Origin: VBDM01 sp964430565
GTDB lineage: Bacteria; Pseudomonadota; Gammaproteobacteria; Burkholderiales; SG8-39
NCBI GenBank assembly: GCA_964430565.1
Contig: CAYSFD010000018.1
Location: forward strand, 124,001 to 188,000
Length of the DNA: 64,000 nt
Direction of reading: 5' to 3'
Part shown: one piece after another, positions 30,722 to 40,040 of the stretch
How the letters are laid out: the number at the start of each line of letters is the position of its first letter
How positions within the stretch are numbered: the first letter of the stretch is position 1
The notes under the pieces: model-generated
Seen by the model: only the letters and a program-made list of their open reading frames with translations
Told to the model about the DNA's origin: nothing
Database searches by the model: none
Made by a program: the position numbers and the translations under genes

Positions 30722-30955
30722 TCAGCGCTTCGCCTCCGAACTGCCGTGCTCCAGATAGAGCGAAATTCCGCTCGAAGCCGCGGCGAATCCCCAGAAGAGG
30801 AAGAACCCGATCGAGTAGATCGCGGTGTGCGACAGCTCCAGCGGCTGTCCGAACAGGGACAAGTCGCTGGGGTCGAACAGCGCGAAAAACACGGTCTCCG
30901 CCGCGCCCGCGACGAGAAACGACGGCCACAGGATCCACATCGCTTTTTGCCGCAT
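30722..30955 (-). CDS. Small membrane protein at the end of the cbb3 cluster
   Basis: 77 residues with two hydrophobic segments (about 6-26 and 42-64) and a charged tail SSEAKR. It is the last gene of the minus-strand cco unit, 11 bp after fixH. Small proteins in this place may help cbb3 assembly, but I do not recognise a named family. Confidence 0.7.
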   Translation of the reverse strand: MRQKAMWILWPSFLVAGAAETVFFALFDPSDLSLFGQPLELSHTAIYSIGFFLFWGFAAASSGISLYLEHGSSEAKR

Positions 30956-30966
30956 GACTGTCCCTC

Positions 30967-31464
30967 CTATCGCACCGCCTCGAGGCTCGCCGGCTCTTCG
31001 CGCCCGCTCCAGGTCCCGGTGAGGCGCCAGGTCGAGCCGACATCCTCGAGCACGAGCCGCCGGGTTTCGCCGTAGATGCCCGCCACGGATCCCTCGTAGA
31101 CCCCGAGCGAGGTCCAGCGCAGGCTCACCGACCGGTCCCGGCCGCCGCGCGTGGGGTGAACGAGCCGCAGCCGCAGTTCCGGGGCCGCCTCCTTTCTGTC
31201 GCGAAGCACGACCCGCACGCGCGCATCCGAGAAACTCACGACGGCTTTCAGGTCGAGCTCGCGCGCCCGCTCGTCCCGCCGCAGCACCCGGTTGATCGCA
31301 AGCCCCTGCTTGTAATAATCGTCCGCGACCAGCCCGTCCTCGGTCCGGAACGCCAGCGCCATAGTGAAAAATCCCGCGACGATCACGGCCGCAGGCCCGG
31401 CCATGAGGAGCCACGGCCAGGGTTCGCGGTACCAGGGCTTGCCTTGAGATCGATCCGGGAACAT
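30967..31464 (-). CDS. ccoH: FixH/CcoH-type cbb3 oxidase assembly protein
   Basis: 165 residues from the ATG at 31464. One N-terminal membrane helix (PWPWLLMAGPAAVIVAGFF) is followed by the FixH periplasmic domain with the hallmark DDYYKQGLAIN near residue 52. FixH/CcoH is needed for assembly and copper insertion of cbb3 oxidase. It follows ccoG as in fixGHIS operons. Confidence 0.9.
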   Translation of the reverse strand: MFPDRSQGKPWYREPWPWLLMAGPAAVIVAGFFTMALAFRTEDGLVADDYYKQGLAINRVLRRDERARELDLKAVVSFSDARVRVVLRDRKEAAPELRLRLVHPTRGGRDRSVSLRWTSLGVYEGSVAGIYGETRRLVLEDVGSTWRLTGTWSGREEPASLEAVR

Positions 31465-31483
31465 GCGCGTTTCCGGCGGCGCG

Positions 31484-32947
31484 CTAGCGCGATTCCCGGG
31501 GAATGAAAAAGCTCGACTTCTCCCTGACCGAGAAGATCTCCGGCAGCGCATGTTTCTCCTCGTCGCTCGCCTCGACGATGAAGGTGATGCGCTGCGACCC
31601 CTTTCGTGCGTGTTCGAGCCCGGCCCTCACGCGCACCGGGATGGCCCGCGAGGACACCGGGCCGATTTCCAGCGGCTGCTCTTCGGTGAGAACCTCCAGA
31701 TGTTCCAGATCGTGCGACCCTGTTACCTTGATGACGAAGCGGTGGGATCTCTCCTCGGTATTCATGATCTGCAAGCGATAGACGTTTTCGATCTTCCCCC
31801 CTTCGACTTCACGCGCGAGGCCCGCGCGATCGCGGAGGACGTCCACTTTGAGAGGCACGCGCAGAGCGAGCGAAGCCGCGACGCCCAGCGTGACTGCGGA
31901 AAGCACCGCCGCATAGATGAGCACGCGCGGCCTGAGCGCGCGTTGCATCATCTTCGCGAAATCCCAGCCGTAGCGCAACGCGTTCTCCGTGGAATACCGG
32001 ATCAGTCCCGGGCGGTAGCCCATCTTCTTCATCACCTGGTTGCAGCCGTCGATGCAGGCCGCGCAGCCGATGCATTCGTATTGCAAGCCTTTGCGGATGT
32101 CGATCCCGGTCGGGCAGACCTGGACGCAAATGCCGCAGTCGATGCAATCGCCGAGGCCCGCAGCCTTCGGATCGGTCGCGCGCGAGCGCGCGCCGCGAGG
32201 CTCGCCGCGGGCGTTGTCATAAGTGATGACCAGGGTGTCGGTATCGAACATCGCGCTCTGGAAGCGCGCGTACGGGCACATGTACAGGCACACCTGCTCG
32301 CGCATCCAACCGGCGTTGCCGTAGGTGGCGAACCCGTAGAACAGGATCCAGAAAGATTCCCAGGGCCCGAGGGCGCGCGTCGCGACCTCCCCCGCCAGCT
32401 CGCGTATCGGCGTGAAATACCCGACGAAGGTGAACCCGGTCCACAGGGCGAGCGCGATCCACAGCCCGTGCTTGGCCGCCTTCAGGCGCAATTTCCTGAA
32501 GCTCAACGGGCCGCCGTCGAGCTTGATGCGGTGCTGGCGGTCGCCTTCCACCTTGCGCTCGATCCACATGAAGATCTCCGTGTAGACCGTCTGCGGGCAG
32601 GCGTAGCCGCACCACAGGCGTCCCGCCACTGCGGTGAACAGGAACAGCGACAGCGCCGAGATGACGAGAAGCAAGGCCAGGTAAATGAAATCCTGGGGCC
32701 ACAGCACCAGGCCGAAGACGTAGAACTTGCGCGCGGCGAGGTCGAAGAGCACCGCCTGGCGAGCGTTCCACGAGAGCCAGGGCGTACCGTAGAAGACGAT
32801 CTGCGTGGCGAGCACCGCGGCGACGCGCCAGCCCGCGAACCAGCCGCCGACCGCGCGCGGGTAGATCTTCTCGCGGACTTCGTACAGCGCCTCCTCGATG
32901 AACCCGTCGGGCTTCCGCAGCTCACGGTTCTTCAAGGAGTCATTCAT
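31484..32947 (-). CDS. ccoG: CcoG/FixG/RdxA ferredoxin-like cbb3 accessory protein
   Basis: 487 residues. Several membrane helices; the segment GRLWCGYACPQTVYTEIFMWIE near 145; a bacterial 2[4Fe-4S] ferredoxin motif CIDCGICVQVCP and CIGCAACIDGC near 255-300; a C-terminal Ig-like domain. CcoG reduces copper for cbb3 assembly. It lies 3 bp after ccoP. Confidence 0.95.
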   Translation of the reverse strand: MNDSLKNRELRKPDGFIEEALYEVREKIYPRAVGGWFAGWRVAAVLATQIVFYGTPWLSWNARQAVLFDLAARKFYVFGLVLWPQDFIYLALLLVISALSLFLFTAVAGRLWCGYACPQTVYTEIFMWIERKVEGDRQHRIKLDGGPLSFRKLRLKAAKHGLWIALALWTGFTFVGYFTPIRELAGEVATRALGPWESFWILFYGFATYGNAGWMREQVCLYMCPYARFQSAMFDTDTLVITYDNARGEPRGARSRATDPKAAGLGDCIDCGICVQVCPTGIDIRKGLQYECIGCAACIDGCNQVMKKMGYRPGLIRYSTENALRYGWDFAKMMQRALRPRVLIYAAVLSAVTLGVAASLALRVPLKVDVLRDRAGLAREVEGGKIENVYRLQIMNTEERSHRFVIKVTGSHDLEHLEVLTEEQPLEIGPVSSRAIPVRVRAGLEHARKGSQRITFIVEASDEEKHALPEIFSVREKSSFFIPRESR

Positions 32948-32950
32948 TAC

Positions 32951-33865
32951 TCACTGGGCCGAAGGCACGACCGGCTGCGGGTTCGACAGGCTGTATACGT
33001 ACGCCGCGAGGATGTGGGCTTTGGCTTCGCCGAGGAAGTCCTTGTGCGCCGGCATCACGTTGTTGCGCCCCTTGGCGATGGTTTCGATGAGGGTGGCTTC
33101 GCTAGCCCCGTAGAGCCAGATTGAATCGGTGAGATCGGGCGCGCCGAACTGGCGGTTGCCACGGCCGTGGGCTCCGTGGCACGCGGCGCAGACCGCAAAT
33201 TTCTCCTTGCCGCGCGCCGCGCGAGCCGGGTCGGAAGCGCGCCCGGAAAGGGAGAGCACGTAATGCGCCGCGTCTTTCGTCCCTTCCTCGCCGAGCGCGG
33301 CTCCGAGCGCAGGCATGATGCCGTTGCGTCCGTTGAGGATGCTCGCCTTGATGGTTTCAGGCTCGCCTCCGTAGAGCCAGTCCCGGTCGGTGAGGTTGGG
33401 AAAACCCCTGCTGCCGCCGCCGTCGGAGGCGTGGCACTGCGCGCAGTAATTGAGGAAGAGCCGCTGTCCGATCGCCCGCGCCTTGGGATCCGCGGCCACC
33501 TGCATCAGGTCCTGGGCGGCGTACTTCTCGTAGAGCGGGCCATACTGCTCGTTCGCCTGTTTCACTTCCGCTTCGTACTGCCCGGTCGAAGTCCACCGGT
33601 AGGAGCCGGCGTAGCTGCCCAGGCCCGGATACAGCACGAGATAGATCAGGCTGAAGACGATGGTGATATAGAAAAGCCAGATCCACCAGCGCGGCAGCGG
33701 ATGGTTCAGCTCGACGAGGTCTTCGTCCCAGGTGTGGCCGGTCGTGGCGCCGCCGGGAACCCGGCGCGTGCTCATGCTCCAGAGCAGGACCGCGCAAGCG
33801 ATGATGCTGACGACGGTGATGATGCCGACGTAGTAATCCCAGAAGACGGCCGTGAAATCGCTCAT
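32951..33865 (-). CDS. ccoP: cbb3-type cytochrome c oxidase subunit III (dihaem cytochrome c)
   Basis: 304 residues. N-terminal membrane helix and a second hydrophobic segment with PLPRWWIWLFYITIVFS near 57-73, then two cytochrome c domains with CAQCH near 139 and CAACH near 226. It passes electrons from soluble cytochrome c to CcoO/CcoN. Overlaps ccoQ by four bases. Confidence 0.95.
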   Translation of the reverse strand: MSDFTAVFWDYYVGIITVVSIIACAVLLWSMSTRRVPGGATTGHTWDEDLVELNHPLPRWWIWLFYITIVFSLIYLVLYPGLGSYAGSYRWTSTGQYEAEVKQANEQYGPLYEKYAAQDLMQVAADPKARAIGQRLFLNYCAQCHASDGGGSRGFPNLTDRDWLYGGEPETIKASILNGRNGIMPALGAALGEEGTKDAAHYVLSLSGRASDPARAARGKEKFAVCAACHGAHGRGNRQFGAPDLTDSIWLYGASEATLIETIAKGRNNVMPAHKDFLGEAKAHILAAYVYSLSNPQPVVPSAQ

Positions 33866-34035
33866 CGTGGAATCTCTCCGCGGCTCTCCCCCGCCCCCTC
33901 GTCCTCGTCAAAGGGAAGCCGGGCGGCCTCGTCGAAAGAGCGGCGCGCCTTGCCGCTGTAGGCCCACAGCACGATGCCGATGAAGGTCGTGAATGCCACC
34001 ACGGTCATGATCGAGCTTAGCGTCACGAAATCCAC
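33862..34035 (-). CDS. ccoQ: cbb3 oxidase small subunit IV
   Basis: 57 residues from a GTG at 34035. A single membrane helix (SIMTVVAFTTFIGIVLWAYS) followed by an acidic/Arg tail is the usual CcoQ pattern. It sits between ccoO and ccoP with 2 bp and a 4-bp overlap and probably stabilises the complex. Confidence 0.88.
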   Translation of the reverse strand: MDFVTLSSIMTVVAFTTFIGIVLWAYSGKARRSFDEAARLPFDEDEGAGESRGEIPR

Positions 34036-34037
34036 AG

Positions 34038-34649
34038 CTACCTCGCTTTGAGCGACGTGCCCAGCACCTGCAGGTAGGCGATGAGCGCGTCCTGTTCCGT
34101 TTTTCCCGCCAGCGCCTTGCGCGCCCCGGCGACGTCTTCGTCGGTGTAGGGATGACCGAGCACGCGCAGCACCTTGAGCTTCGTCTCGATGTCGCCAGTC
34201 TCCGCGGGATTTTTCGCGAGCCATGGATAGGCAGGCATGTTGGATTCGGGCACGAGGTCGCGCGGATTGTCCAGATGGATCCGGTGCCACTCGTCGCTGT
34301 AGCGCCCGCCCACGCGCGCCAGGTCCGGGCCGGTGCGCTTGCTGCCCCACTGGAACGGCCGGTCGTAGACGAACTCGCCCGCGACCGAGTAATGGCCGTA
34401 GCGCTCGGTCTCGGCGCGAAAGGGACGAATCATCTGCGAGTGGCAGTTGTAGCAGCCTTCCCTCACGTAGATGTCGCGTCCGATGAGCTGCATCGCCGTG
34501 TAGGGCTTGAGCCCCGCGACCGGCTCGGTGGTCGATCTCTGGAAATACAGCGGCACGATCTCGACCAGGCCCCCGACCGCGACGACCAGGATGACCAGCA
34601 GGACGAAGAGCGCGCTGTTCTTCTCGATGGATTCATGACCGAAGCTCAT
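34038..34649 (-). CDS. ccoO: cbb3 oxidase monohaem cytochrome c subunit II
   Basis: 203 residues with one N-terminal membrane helix (residues 11-32) and the haem c motif in [14 protein letters not shown] near 63-76; a distal Met lies in [10 protein letters not shown]. Length is typical of CcoO. It follows ccoN in the same operon by 15 bp. Confidence 0.95.
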   Translation of the reverse strand: MSFGHESIEKNSALFVLLVILVVAVGGLVEIVPLYFQRSTTEPVAGLKPYTAMQLIGRDIYVREGCYNCHSQMIRPFRAETERYGHYSVAGEFVYDRPFQWGSKRTGPDLARVGGRYSDEWHRIHLDNPRDLVPESNMPAYPWLAKNPAETGDIETKLKVLRVLGHPYTDEDVAGARKALAGKTEQDALIAYLQVLGTSLKAR

Positions 34650-34664
34650 CGGCGGGCCTCCGGT

Positions 34665-36086
34665 TCAGGCATGAGCGACCGCCGGGATCGCGGCGTCCTG
34701 GGCTTTGCCGGCAGCGATGGTCTTCCACACGTTCCAGGCCATGATCAGCATCCCCGCGAAATAGAGCAATCCGCCGGCGAGGCGGATCGCGTAGAAGGGA
34801 TAAGTCGCCTTGACGCTTTCCACGAAAGTGTAAGTCAGCGTCCCGTCCGCGCTCACGGCGCGCCACATCAGGCCCTGCATCACTCCGGCGATCCACATCG
34901 CCGCGATGTAGAGCACGATGCCGACCGTGGCCACCCAGAAATGCGTATCGATGAGCCGCACGCTGTGCATCTGCGGCTGGCCGAACAGGCGCGGAATCAG
35001 GTAGTAGATGCTGCCCATGCTCACCAGGCCCACCCAGCCGAGCGCGCCCGAGTGCACGTGGCCGACCGTCCAGTCGGTGTAGTGCGACAGCGCGTTGACC
35101 GTCTTGATCGACATCATCGGACCCTCGAAGGTCGACATGCCGTAAAAGGAGAGCGACACGACCAGGAACTTGAGGATCGGATCGGTGCGGAGTTTCTCCC
35201 ACGCTCCGGAGAGCGTCATGATGCCGTTGATCATCCCACCCCAGGAGGGCGCAAGCAGGATCAGCGAAAAGACCATGCCGAGCGTCTGCGTCCAGTCGGG
35301 CAGCGCCGTGTAGTGCAGGTGGTGCGGGCCGGCCCACATGTAGGTAAAGATCAGCGCCCAGAAGTGCACCACCGACAGGCGGTAGGAATAAATCGGCCGT
35401 CCTGCCTGCTTCGGAATGAAGTAATACATTATCCCGAGAAAACCGGCGGTGAGGAAAAAGCCCACCGCATTGTGGCCGTACCACCACTGCACCATCGCGT
35501 CCTGCACCCCGGCGTAGGCCGAGTAGGATTTCCACAGCGAGACGGGGATTGCCGCCGAGTTCACGACGTGCAGCAGCGCTATAGTCAGGATGTAGGCGCC
35601 GAAGAACCAGTTGGCCACGTAGATGTGCGGCACCTTTCTCTTGGCGATAGTCCCGAAGAACACGATCGCGTAGGCGACCCAGACCAAAGTGATGAGAATG
35701 TCGATCGGCCACTCGAGCTCGGCGTATTCCTTGCCGGCGGTGAAGCCGAGCGGCAGCGTGATCGCGGCGAGAACGATCACCGCCTGCCAGCCCCAGAAGG
35801 TGAATGCGGCGAGCCCTTCCGAGAAAAGGCGCACGTGGCAGGTGCGCTGAACCACATAGTACGAAGTCGCGAACAGCGCTGATCCGCCGAAGGCGAAGAT
35901 CACCGCGTTGGTGTGCAGCGGGCGCAGGCGCCCGTAGGTCAGCCAGGGCGTATTGAAATTGAGCTCGGGCCAGATCAGCTGGGCCGCGATCAGCACGCCG
36001 ACCAGCATGCCGACCACGCCCCAGACCACCGTCATGACGGCGAACTGGCGCACCACCGTGTAGTTATAGGTCCCCGGTTCCGCCAT
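34665..36086 (-). CDS. ccoN: cbb3-type oxidase catalytic subunit I
   Basis: 473 residues from the ATG at 36086. Twelve membrane helices with the haem-copper ligands: His in [14 protein letters not shown] near 54-68, the active-site [14 protein letters not shown] and Y-containing helix near 205-218, and [12 protein letters not shown] near 265. CcoN reduces O2 at high affinity. The first ATG is the one chosen; codons upstream belong to the ccoS end. Overlaps ccoS by 23 bp. Confidence 0.97.
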   Translation of the reverse strand: MAEPGTYNYTVVRQFAVMTVVWGVVGMLVGVLIAAQLIWPELNFNTPWLTYGRLRPLHTNAVIFAFGGSALFATSYYVVQRTCHVRLFSEGLAAFTFWGWQAVIVLAAITLPLGFTAGKEYAELEWPIDILITLVWVAYAIVFFGTIAKRKVPHIYVANWFFGAYILTIALLHVVNSAAIPVSLWKSYSAYAGVQDAMVQWWYGHNAVGFFLTAGFLGIMYYFIPKQAGRPIYSYRLSVVHFWALIFTYMWAGPHHLHYTALPDWTQTLGMVFSLILLAPSWGGMINGIMTLSGAWEKLRTDPILKFLVVSLSFYGMSTFEGPMMSIKTVNALSHYTDWTVGHVHSGALGWVGLVSMGSIYYLIPRLFGQPQMHSVRLIDTHFWVATVGIVLYIAAMWIAGVMQGLMWRAVSADGTLTYTFVESVKATYPFYAIRLAGGLLYFAGMLIMAWNVWKTIAAGKAQDAAIPAVAHA

Positions 36087-36336
36087 GCTTCGTCCCTTGA
36101 GTTTCGGCCGAGCCTCGGACAGCCGGCGTGTCATCGTAGCGGCCTGCGAGACTCGGTTTTTGACCTAGATCAAACGGGCCGTTCGAGCCGCGCGGCCGGT
36201 CGTCGTCGGCGAGCATCCTCAGGCCCGGACCCTCGAGGTCGTCGAACTGCCCGCTCTTCAACGCGAACCAGAACACCGCGCCGACGAGGAATACCAGCAC
36301 CACGCTCAAGGGCACGAGCAGATAGAGGATTTCCAC
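36064..36336 (-). CDS. ccoS: CcoS/FixS-like cbb3 maturation protein
   Basis: 90 residues from a GTG at 36336. One membrane helix ([21 protein letters not shown]) followed by [12 protein letters not shown], the CcoS hallmark, and an unusually long charged tail that overlaps the start of ccoN by 23 bp. CcoS is needed to insert haem b and copper into cbb3. An FNR-type box lies inside its 3' part. Confidence 0.9.
   Translation of the reverse strand: MEILYLLVPLSVVLVFLVGAVFWFALKSGQFDDLEGPGLRMLADDDRPRGSNGPFDLGQKPSLAGRYDDTPAVRGSAETQGTKHGGTGDL
36160..36173. promoter_or_regulatory. FNR-type box inside ccoS, upstream of ccoN
   Basis: TTGACCTAGATCAA within the ccoS tail. For the minus strand, a class II start would be at 36125, 39 bp before the ccoN ATG, so ccoNOQP can be started separately from ccoIS. 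Confidence 0.75.
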
Positions 36337-36338
36337 GG

Positions 36339-38876
36339 TCAGGCCGGCGCCATCGAGCCGTTGAGGATTGTGGTCCGCGCGGCGAGGCCGCCGCGGCCCA
36401 CCTGAAGCCGCAGCGCGTTGAGCACCACCAGAAGCGAACTCCCGGACATGCCGATCGCCGCCGCCCACGGGGTGAGCATTCCGGAAAGAGCGAGCGGGAG
36501 AACGAGCAGGTTGTAAGCGAACGCCCAGGCGATGTTCTGGCGCATGATCCGCAGCGCCTTGCGCGCGTATTCGACCGCGCGCGGCAATTCGCGCAGATCC
36601 TCGGAAAGGATCACGGCGTCGGAGTGCATCTGAGCAAGGCGCGTGCCGACGCCCATCGCAAGCGAAACGTCGGCTTGCGCAAGGACCGGCGCGTCGTTGA
36701 TTCCGTCGCCGACCATGGCCACTGTCCGGCCCTGCCGCTGCAGATCACCGACATAGCGCCGCTTGCACTCCGGAGTGGCCTGGGCCTCCACCATGCTTAT
36801 GCCGGCGCGGCGGGCGACGTCCTTGGTCGTGTGCTCGCCATCGCCGCTCAACAGATGGATTCTCAGACCGAGAGCGCGCAATGCCGCGACGACCTCCCCC
36901 GCCTCGGGGCGAAGCTCATCGCCGAATCGAAACGCAGCCAGCGGCCCGGACTTCTCGCCCAGCCAGACCATCGTGTCCTCCGAAGCTTCTGCCGCGGCGG
37001 GCGCTCCGGGAGCGAGCCCCCGAGCGAACGCGCTCGTCCCGATGCGGTAGCAGCGTCCTTCCACCCGCGCTTCGACACCCGCTCCGGGAACGTTCCGGAT
37101 TTCCGCAACGTGGAGGCCCGGCATTCCGGCGCCGGCCACCGCGATCGCTTTACCGATAGGGTGTTCGGATGCCGATTCGATCGCCGCGGCGAGCGCGAGG
37201 CAGCGGTCCTTCGAGATGCGACCGAGCGCCGTCACGTCGGCGAGCTTCAGCTCGCCCCGCGTAAGCGTCCCGGTCTTGTCGAAGACGATGTCGGTCGCTC
37301 CGGCCAGCGCCTCGAGCGCCTGATGTCGCGCCACGACGATGCCGCGTCCAGCGAGTTCTGCGATCGCGACGGTGAGCGCGACGGGAGTCGCGAGCGAAAG
37401 CGCGCAAGGACAGGTGGCGACCAGGACCGCCACGACGATCGGCAGCGCGCGGTCCGTTTCCGCTGCGGTCCAGTAGATGCCGGCGATCGCGGCGAGAACC
37501 AGCACCAGCAGAATGAACCAGGAAGCCGTCCTGTCGGCGAGCTCGATCAAGCGGGGTCGTTCAGCGGCCGCGCGCTCGACCAGCCGCAGGATGGACGAAA
37601 GCACGGTGTCCTGCCCGACTTTCCCGATTCTCACGACGAACGGATTCGAAAGATTGGCCGCGCCTGCTATCACCTCGTGTCCGGGGCGCTTTACTTTCGG
37701 TTTCGCTTCGCCAGAAAGCAGCGCCTCGCTCACCGCTCCGGCGCCTTCTTCGACGGTGCCGTCGGCCGGGAACGTTTCCCCGGGCTTGACCAGCGCGTAG
37801 TCGCCGGCCTTCAGCGCGGCGGCCGCCACTCGCTGCGTTTCCAGCGAGCGCGGGAAATCGCAAAGCCGGTGGGCAAACTCCGGCACGAGCCGGCCCAGGT
37901 GCTGAAGGCTGCGCGCGGCGCGCTGCCGCGCAAGAAGCCCGAGAGTGCGCCCGAGCAGCAGCAGAAACACAAACATCGCGACCGAATCGAAATAGACTTC
38001 GCCCGTCCCCGTGAGAGTCGCCGCGACGCTTGCGCCGAAGGCGACGGCGATCCCCAGCGCAACCGGCACATCCATGCCCAAGCTCCGCAGGCCCAGGTCG
38101 CGCCAGGCGCCCTTGAAGAACGGCGCCGCTGCATAGCCCACCACCGGCAGCGTGAGCACGAGGCTCGCCCATCGCAGGAGCCGCTCGATGTCGGCGGTGA
38201 TCTCCCCGTCTGCGGCGATGTAGGCCGGAACGGCGTACATCATCACCTGCATCATGCCGAAACCGGCGACGAACAGCCGCCACAGCACGTCGCGCCGCTC
38301 GCGGCGATCGAGCGCGTCGACCCGCGCCGGATCGTAGGGAAACGCGCGGTAGCCGATCTTCCGAACCGCGACGAGGATTTCGCTCAGGCGGATCCGGGAC
38401 GGATCCCAGCGGACGTTCGCGCGGTGCGCGGTGAAATTGACTTCGACGCCGAGCACACCCGGGAGGCGGGAAATGACCTGCTCGTTGAGCCACGCGCAGG
38501 CGGCGCATCGAATCCCCTCTAGCAGGAGCAGGGCTTCGCTGCCGCTGCCGCTGCCGGCGCTGCGCACGAAACCGCGCTGCACTCCGGGATCGTCGTAGAG
38601 CGCAAGGTCTTCATCGCCGCCCACGCCCGACGGTCGGTCGGCGGCGTGCTCGCGCAGGCGGTAGTACTCACCGAGTCCCAGGCCGATGATCGCGGAGGCC
38701 GCAGCTTCGCAGCCGGCGCAGCACACCGCGCGGCGATCGTCTCCGGCCCGCACGCTGTAAGAGGTCCCCTCCGGCAGCGGCAGGCCGCAATGAAAACAAG
38801 CATCGGCAGGGGACACACGCTCTCCCGCCGCGCCTCCGTCGAGTCCATTCAAGGCGGCCGGCCGCAATCCCCACAT
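36339..38876 (-). CDS. ccoI: Copper-translocating P1-type ATPase CcoI/FixI
   Basis: 845 residues from the ATG at 38876. Cys-rich N-terminus (CFHCGLP, CCAGCEAA), HMA-like domain with GIRCAACAWL near 120, membrane CPC motif in TCPCALSLATP near 490, phosphorylation DKTGTLTRG near 530 and GDGINDAPVLAQ near 735. CcoI supplies copper for the CcoN binuclear centre. The chosen ATG is exactly 41.5 bp from the FNR-type box centre. A TTG 48 bp upstream also opens the frame but overlaps that box. Confidence 0.95.
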   Translation of the reverse strand: MWGLRPAALNGLDGGAAGERVSPADACFHCGLPLPEGTSYSVRAGDDRRAVCCAGCEAAASAIIGLGLGEYYRLREHAADRPSGVGGDEDLALYDDPGVQRGFVRSAGSGSGSEALLLLEGIRCAACAWLNEQVISRLPGVLGVEVNFTAHRANVRWDPSRIRLSEILVAVRKIGYRAFPYDPARVDALDRRERRDVLWRLFVAGFGMMQVMMYAVPAYIAADGEITADIERLLRWASLVLTLPVVGYAAAPFFKGAWRDLGLRSLGMDVPVALGIAVAFGASVAATLTGTGEVYFDSVAMFVFLLLLGRTLGLLARQRAARSLQHLGRLVPEFAHRLCDFPRSLETQRVAAAALKAGDYALVKPGETFPADGTVEEGAGAVSEALLSGEAKPKVKRPGHEVIAGAANLSNPFVVRIGKVGQDTVLSSILRLVERAAAERPRLIELADRTASWFILLVLVLAAIAGIYWTAAETDRALPIVVAVLVATCPCALSLATPVALTVAIAELAGRGIVVARHQALEALAGATDIVFDKTGTLTRGELKLADVTALGRISKDRCLALAAAIESASEHPIGKAIAVAGAGMPGLHVAEIRNVPGAGVEARVEGRCYRIGTSAFARGLAPGAPAAAEASEDTMVWLGEKSGPLAAFRFGDELRPEAGEVVAALRALGLRIHLLSGDGEHTTKDVARRAGISMVEAQATPECKRRYVGDLQRQGRTVAMVGDGINDAPVLAQADVSLAMGVGTRLAQMHSDAVILSEDLRELPRAVEYARKALRIMRQNIAWAFAYNLLVLPLALSGMLTPWAAAIGMSGSSLLVVLNALRLQVGRGGLAARTTILNGSMAPA

Positions 38877-38910
38877 CGTGGAAATCCTAGGGGTTGGAGA
38901 AAGCGGCGAT

Positions 38911-38924
38911 TTGATCTGCGTCAA
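38911..38924. promoter_or_regulatory. FNR-type box upstream of ccoI
   Basis: TTGATCTGCGTCAA. Its centre is 41.5 bp before the ccoI ATG (38876) on the minus strand; a TAGGAT -10-like element lies at 38889-38884. Predicted transcription would start at the AUG. Confidence 0.75.
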
Positions 38925-38936
38925 ACCGCTGCGGCG

Positions 38937-39365
38937 CTACTTCACCAGCAACACCGGCACCTGAGAGATATGAACGACCTTGTTCGCGGTGGACCCGAGC
39001 AGCATGTTGCTCACGGCGGTCATGCCGCGCGTACCTATCATGATGAGGTCGCAGCGCGCAATCCTTGCGTGTCTCACGATGCTCTGCGCGATCGGCCCGA
39101 CGAAAATGTGGGCGGCGTACTTGATCCCCCTGGCGTCGAGCAGCTTCCTCGCCTTGGAGAGGGCGGCCTTGCCTTCGCGGTCGTAGTAGCGCCGCACCTG
39201 GCTCGCGGCGACCACCACGTTCATCCGCGGGAGCTTGGGAACCGGCAGATGCACAAAAACGAGCTCGACTGCGGGGCCTTCGCGATACCAGTCGGAGTGC
39301 TCGATCAGGCATTTCACGGCATTGAGCGAAGGCTTCGACCCGTCCACCGCGAGCAAAATTCTCAT
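38937..39365 (-). CDS. Universal stress protein, UspA family
   Basis: 142 residues from the ATG at 39365 (a TTG 15 bp upstream is less likely). N-terminal MRILLAVDGS and C-terminal ATP-binding motif GTRGMTAVSNMLLGSTANKV near residues 112-130, the G-x2-G-x9-G-(S/T) pattern with the second glycine replaced (TRGMTA). It shares a divergent region with another Usp gene and an FNR-type box. Confidence 0.88.
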   Translation of the reverse strand: MRILLAVDGSKPSLNAVKCLIEHSDWYREGPAVELVFVHLPVPKLPRMNVVVAASQVRRYYDREGKAALSKARKLLDARGIKYAAHIFVGPIAQSIVRHARIARCDLIMIGTRGMTAVSNMLLGSTANKVVHISQVPVLLVK

Positions 39366-39438
39366 CGTCGTGTTCTCCAAGCCTTCCGGTCCGATTCAAC
39401 TTCCAAGCTAGAACTTACAGCACGGCGGTGAGGATCGT

Positions 39439-39452
39439 TTGACGTAGATCAA
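39439..39452. promoter_or_regulatory. FNR-type box between two divergent usp genes
   Basis: TTGACGTAGATCAA. Toward the plus-strand usp, a class II start falls at 39487 with a -10-like TACGCT just before it and 20 bp of leader with AAGGAG. Toward the minus strand, the start would be 39404, 39 bp before that ATG. Confidence 0.75.
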
Positions 39453-39506
39453 TCTGCCGCCTGGGCAGACGGGTACGCTTAAACTGACGGTCACAAGGAG
39501 ATTACG

Positions 39507-39950
39507 ATGTACAAACACATTCTCGTCCCCACCGACGGATCCAAGCTTTCCGCAAAGGCCATCGGGACCGCGGCGCGTCTCGCCAAGCTCTGCGGGGCGA
39601 AGCTTACCGGGCTGTGCGTGACTCCACCCTATGTTGCGCCGGTCTACGCGGAGGGTGTCACTTACGGAATGGTTTCGCCACGTGCCTACAAGGAGCTCAA
39701 GGAAAAGGAGGCCAAGAAAACCCTCGCTGTGGTCGATATCGAAGGCCAGACCTCGGGCGTGGAGGTATCGAAGATTTCGCTCACCGCGGATCAACCCTGG
39801 AAAGCGATCATAGGCACGGCACGCTCGAAGAGATGCGACCTCATCGTCATGGCTTCGCATGGACGGCGCGGGCTGTCGGCGTTGCTGCTCGGCAGCGAAA
39901 CCGCGAAGGTCCTCACCCACAGCAGGATACCGGTGCTGGTGTGCCGCTAG
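39507..39950 (+). CDS. Universal stress protein, UspA family
   Basis: 147 residues. MYKHILVPTDGSKLS at the N-terminus and an intact ATP-binding motif MASHGRRGLSALLLGSETAKV near residues 117-137. RBS AAGGAG 5 bases before the ATG. FNR-controlled Usps help survival without oxygen in other proteobacteria; the FNR-type box here fits that. Confidence 0.92.
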   Translation: MYKHILVPTDGSKLSAKAIGTAARLAKLCGAKLTGLCVTPPYVAPVYAEGVTYGMVSPRAYKELKEKEAKKTLAVVDIEGQTSGVEVSKISLTADQPWKAIIGTARSKRCDLIVMASHGRRGLSALLLGSETAKVLTHSRIPVLVCR

Positions 39951-39964
39951 GAACCCGCTACGAG

Positions 39965-39986
39965 ACGAGGGGACACATCCCCTCGT
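39965..39986. repeat. Hairpin with GGGGACA core after usp
   Basis: Eight-base perfect arms (39965-39972 and 39979-39986) around a 6-base loop, 15 bp after the usp stop codon. Resembles the hairpins at 42825-42843 and 47128-47154. No T-run follows, so it is repeat-like rather than a canonical terminator. Confidence 0.55.
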
Positions 39987-40040
39987 GCTCCCCGAAATCA
40001 GGGCCGTTTCGGCGATTCTGAAACGGCTTGGCCGTCTATC

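Noticed and set aside
34152..35882. 576-codon plus-strand frame opposite ccoNO
   Set aside because: Shadow frame, low-complexity His/Arg-rich translation.
35913..38522. 869-codon plus-strand frame opposite ccoI
   Set aside because: Shadow frame of a high-GC P-type ATPase gene; Arg-rich and without homology.
39965..39986. Hairpin considered as a terminator of usp
   Set aside because: No T-run on either strand and similarity to two other hairpins favour a dispersed repeat.
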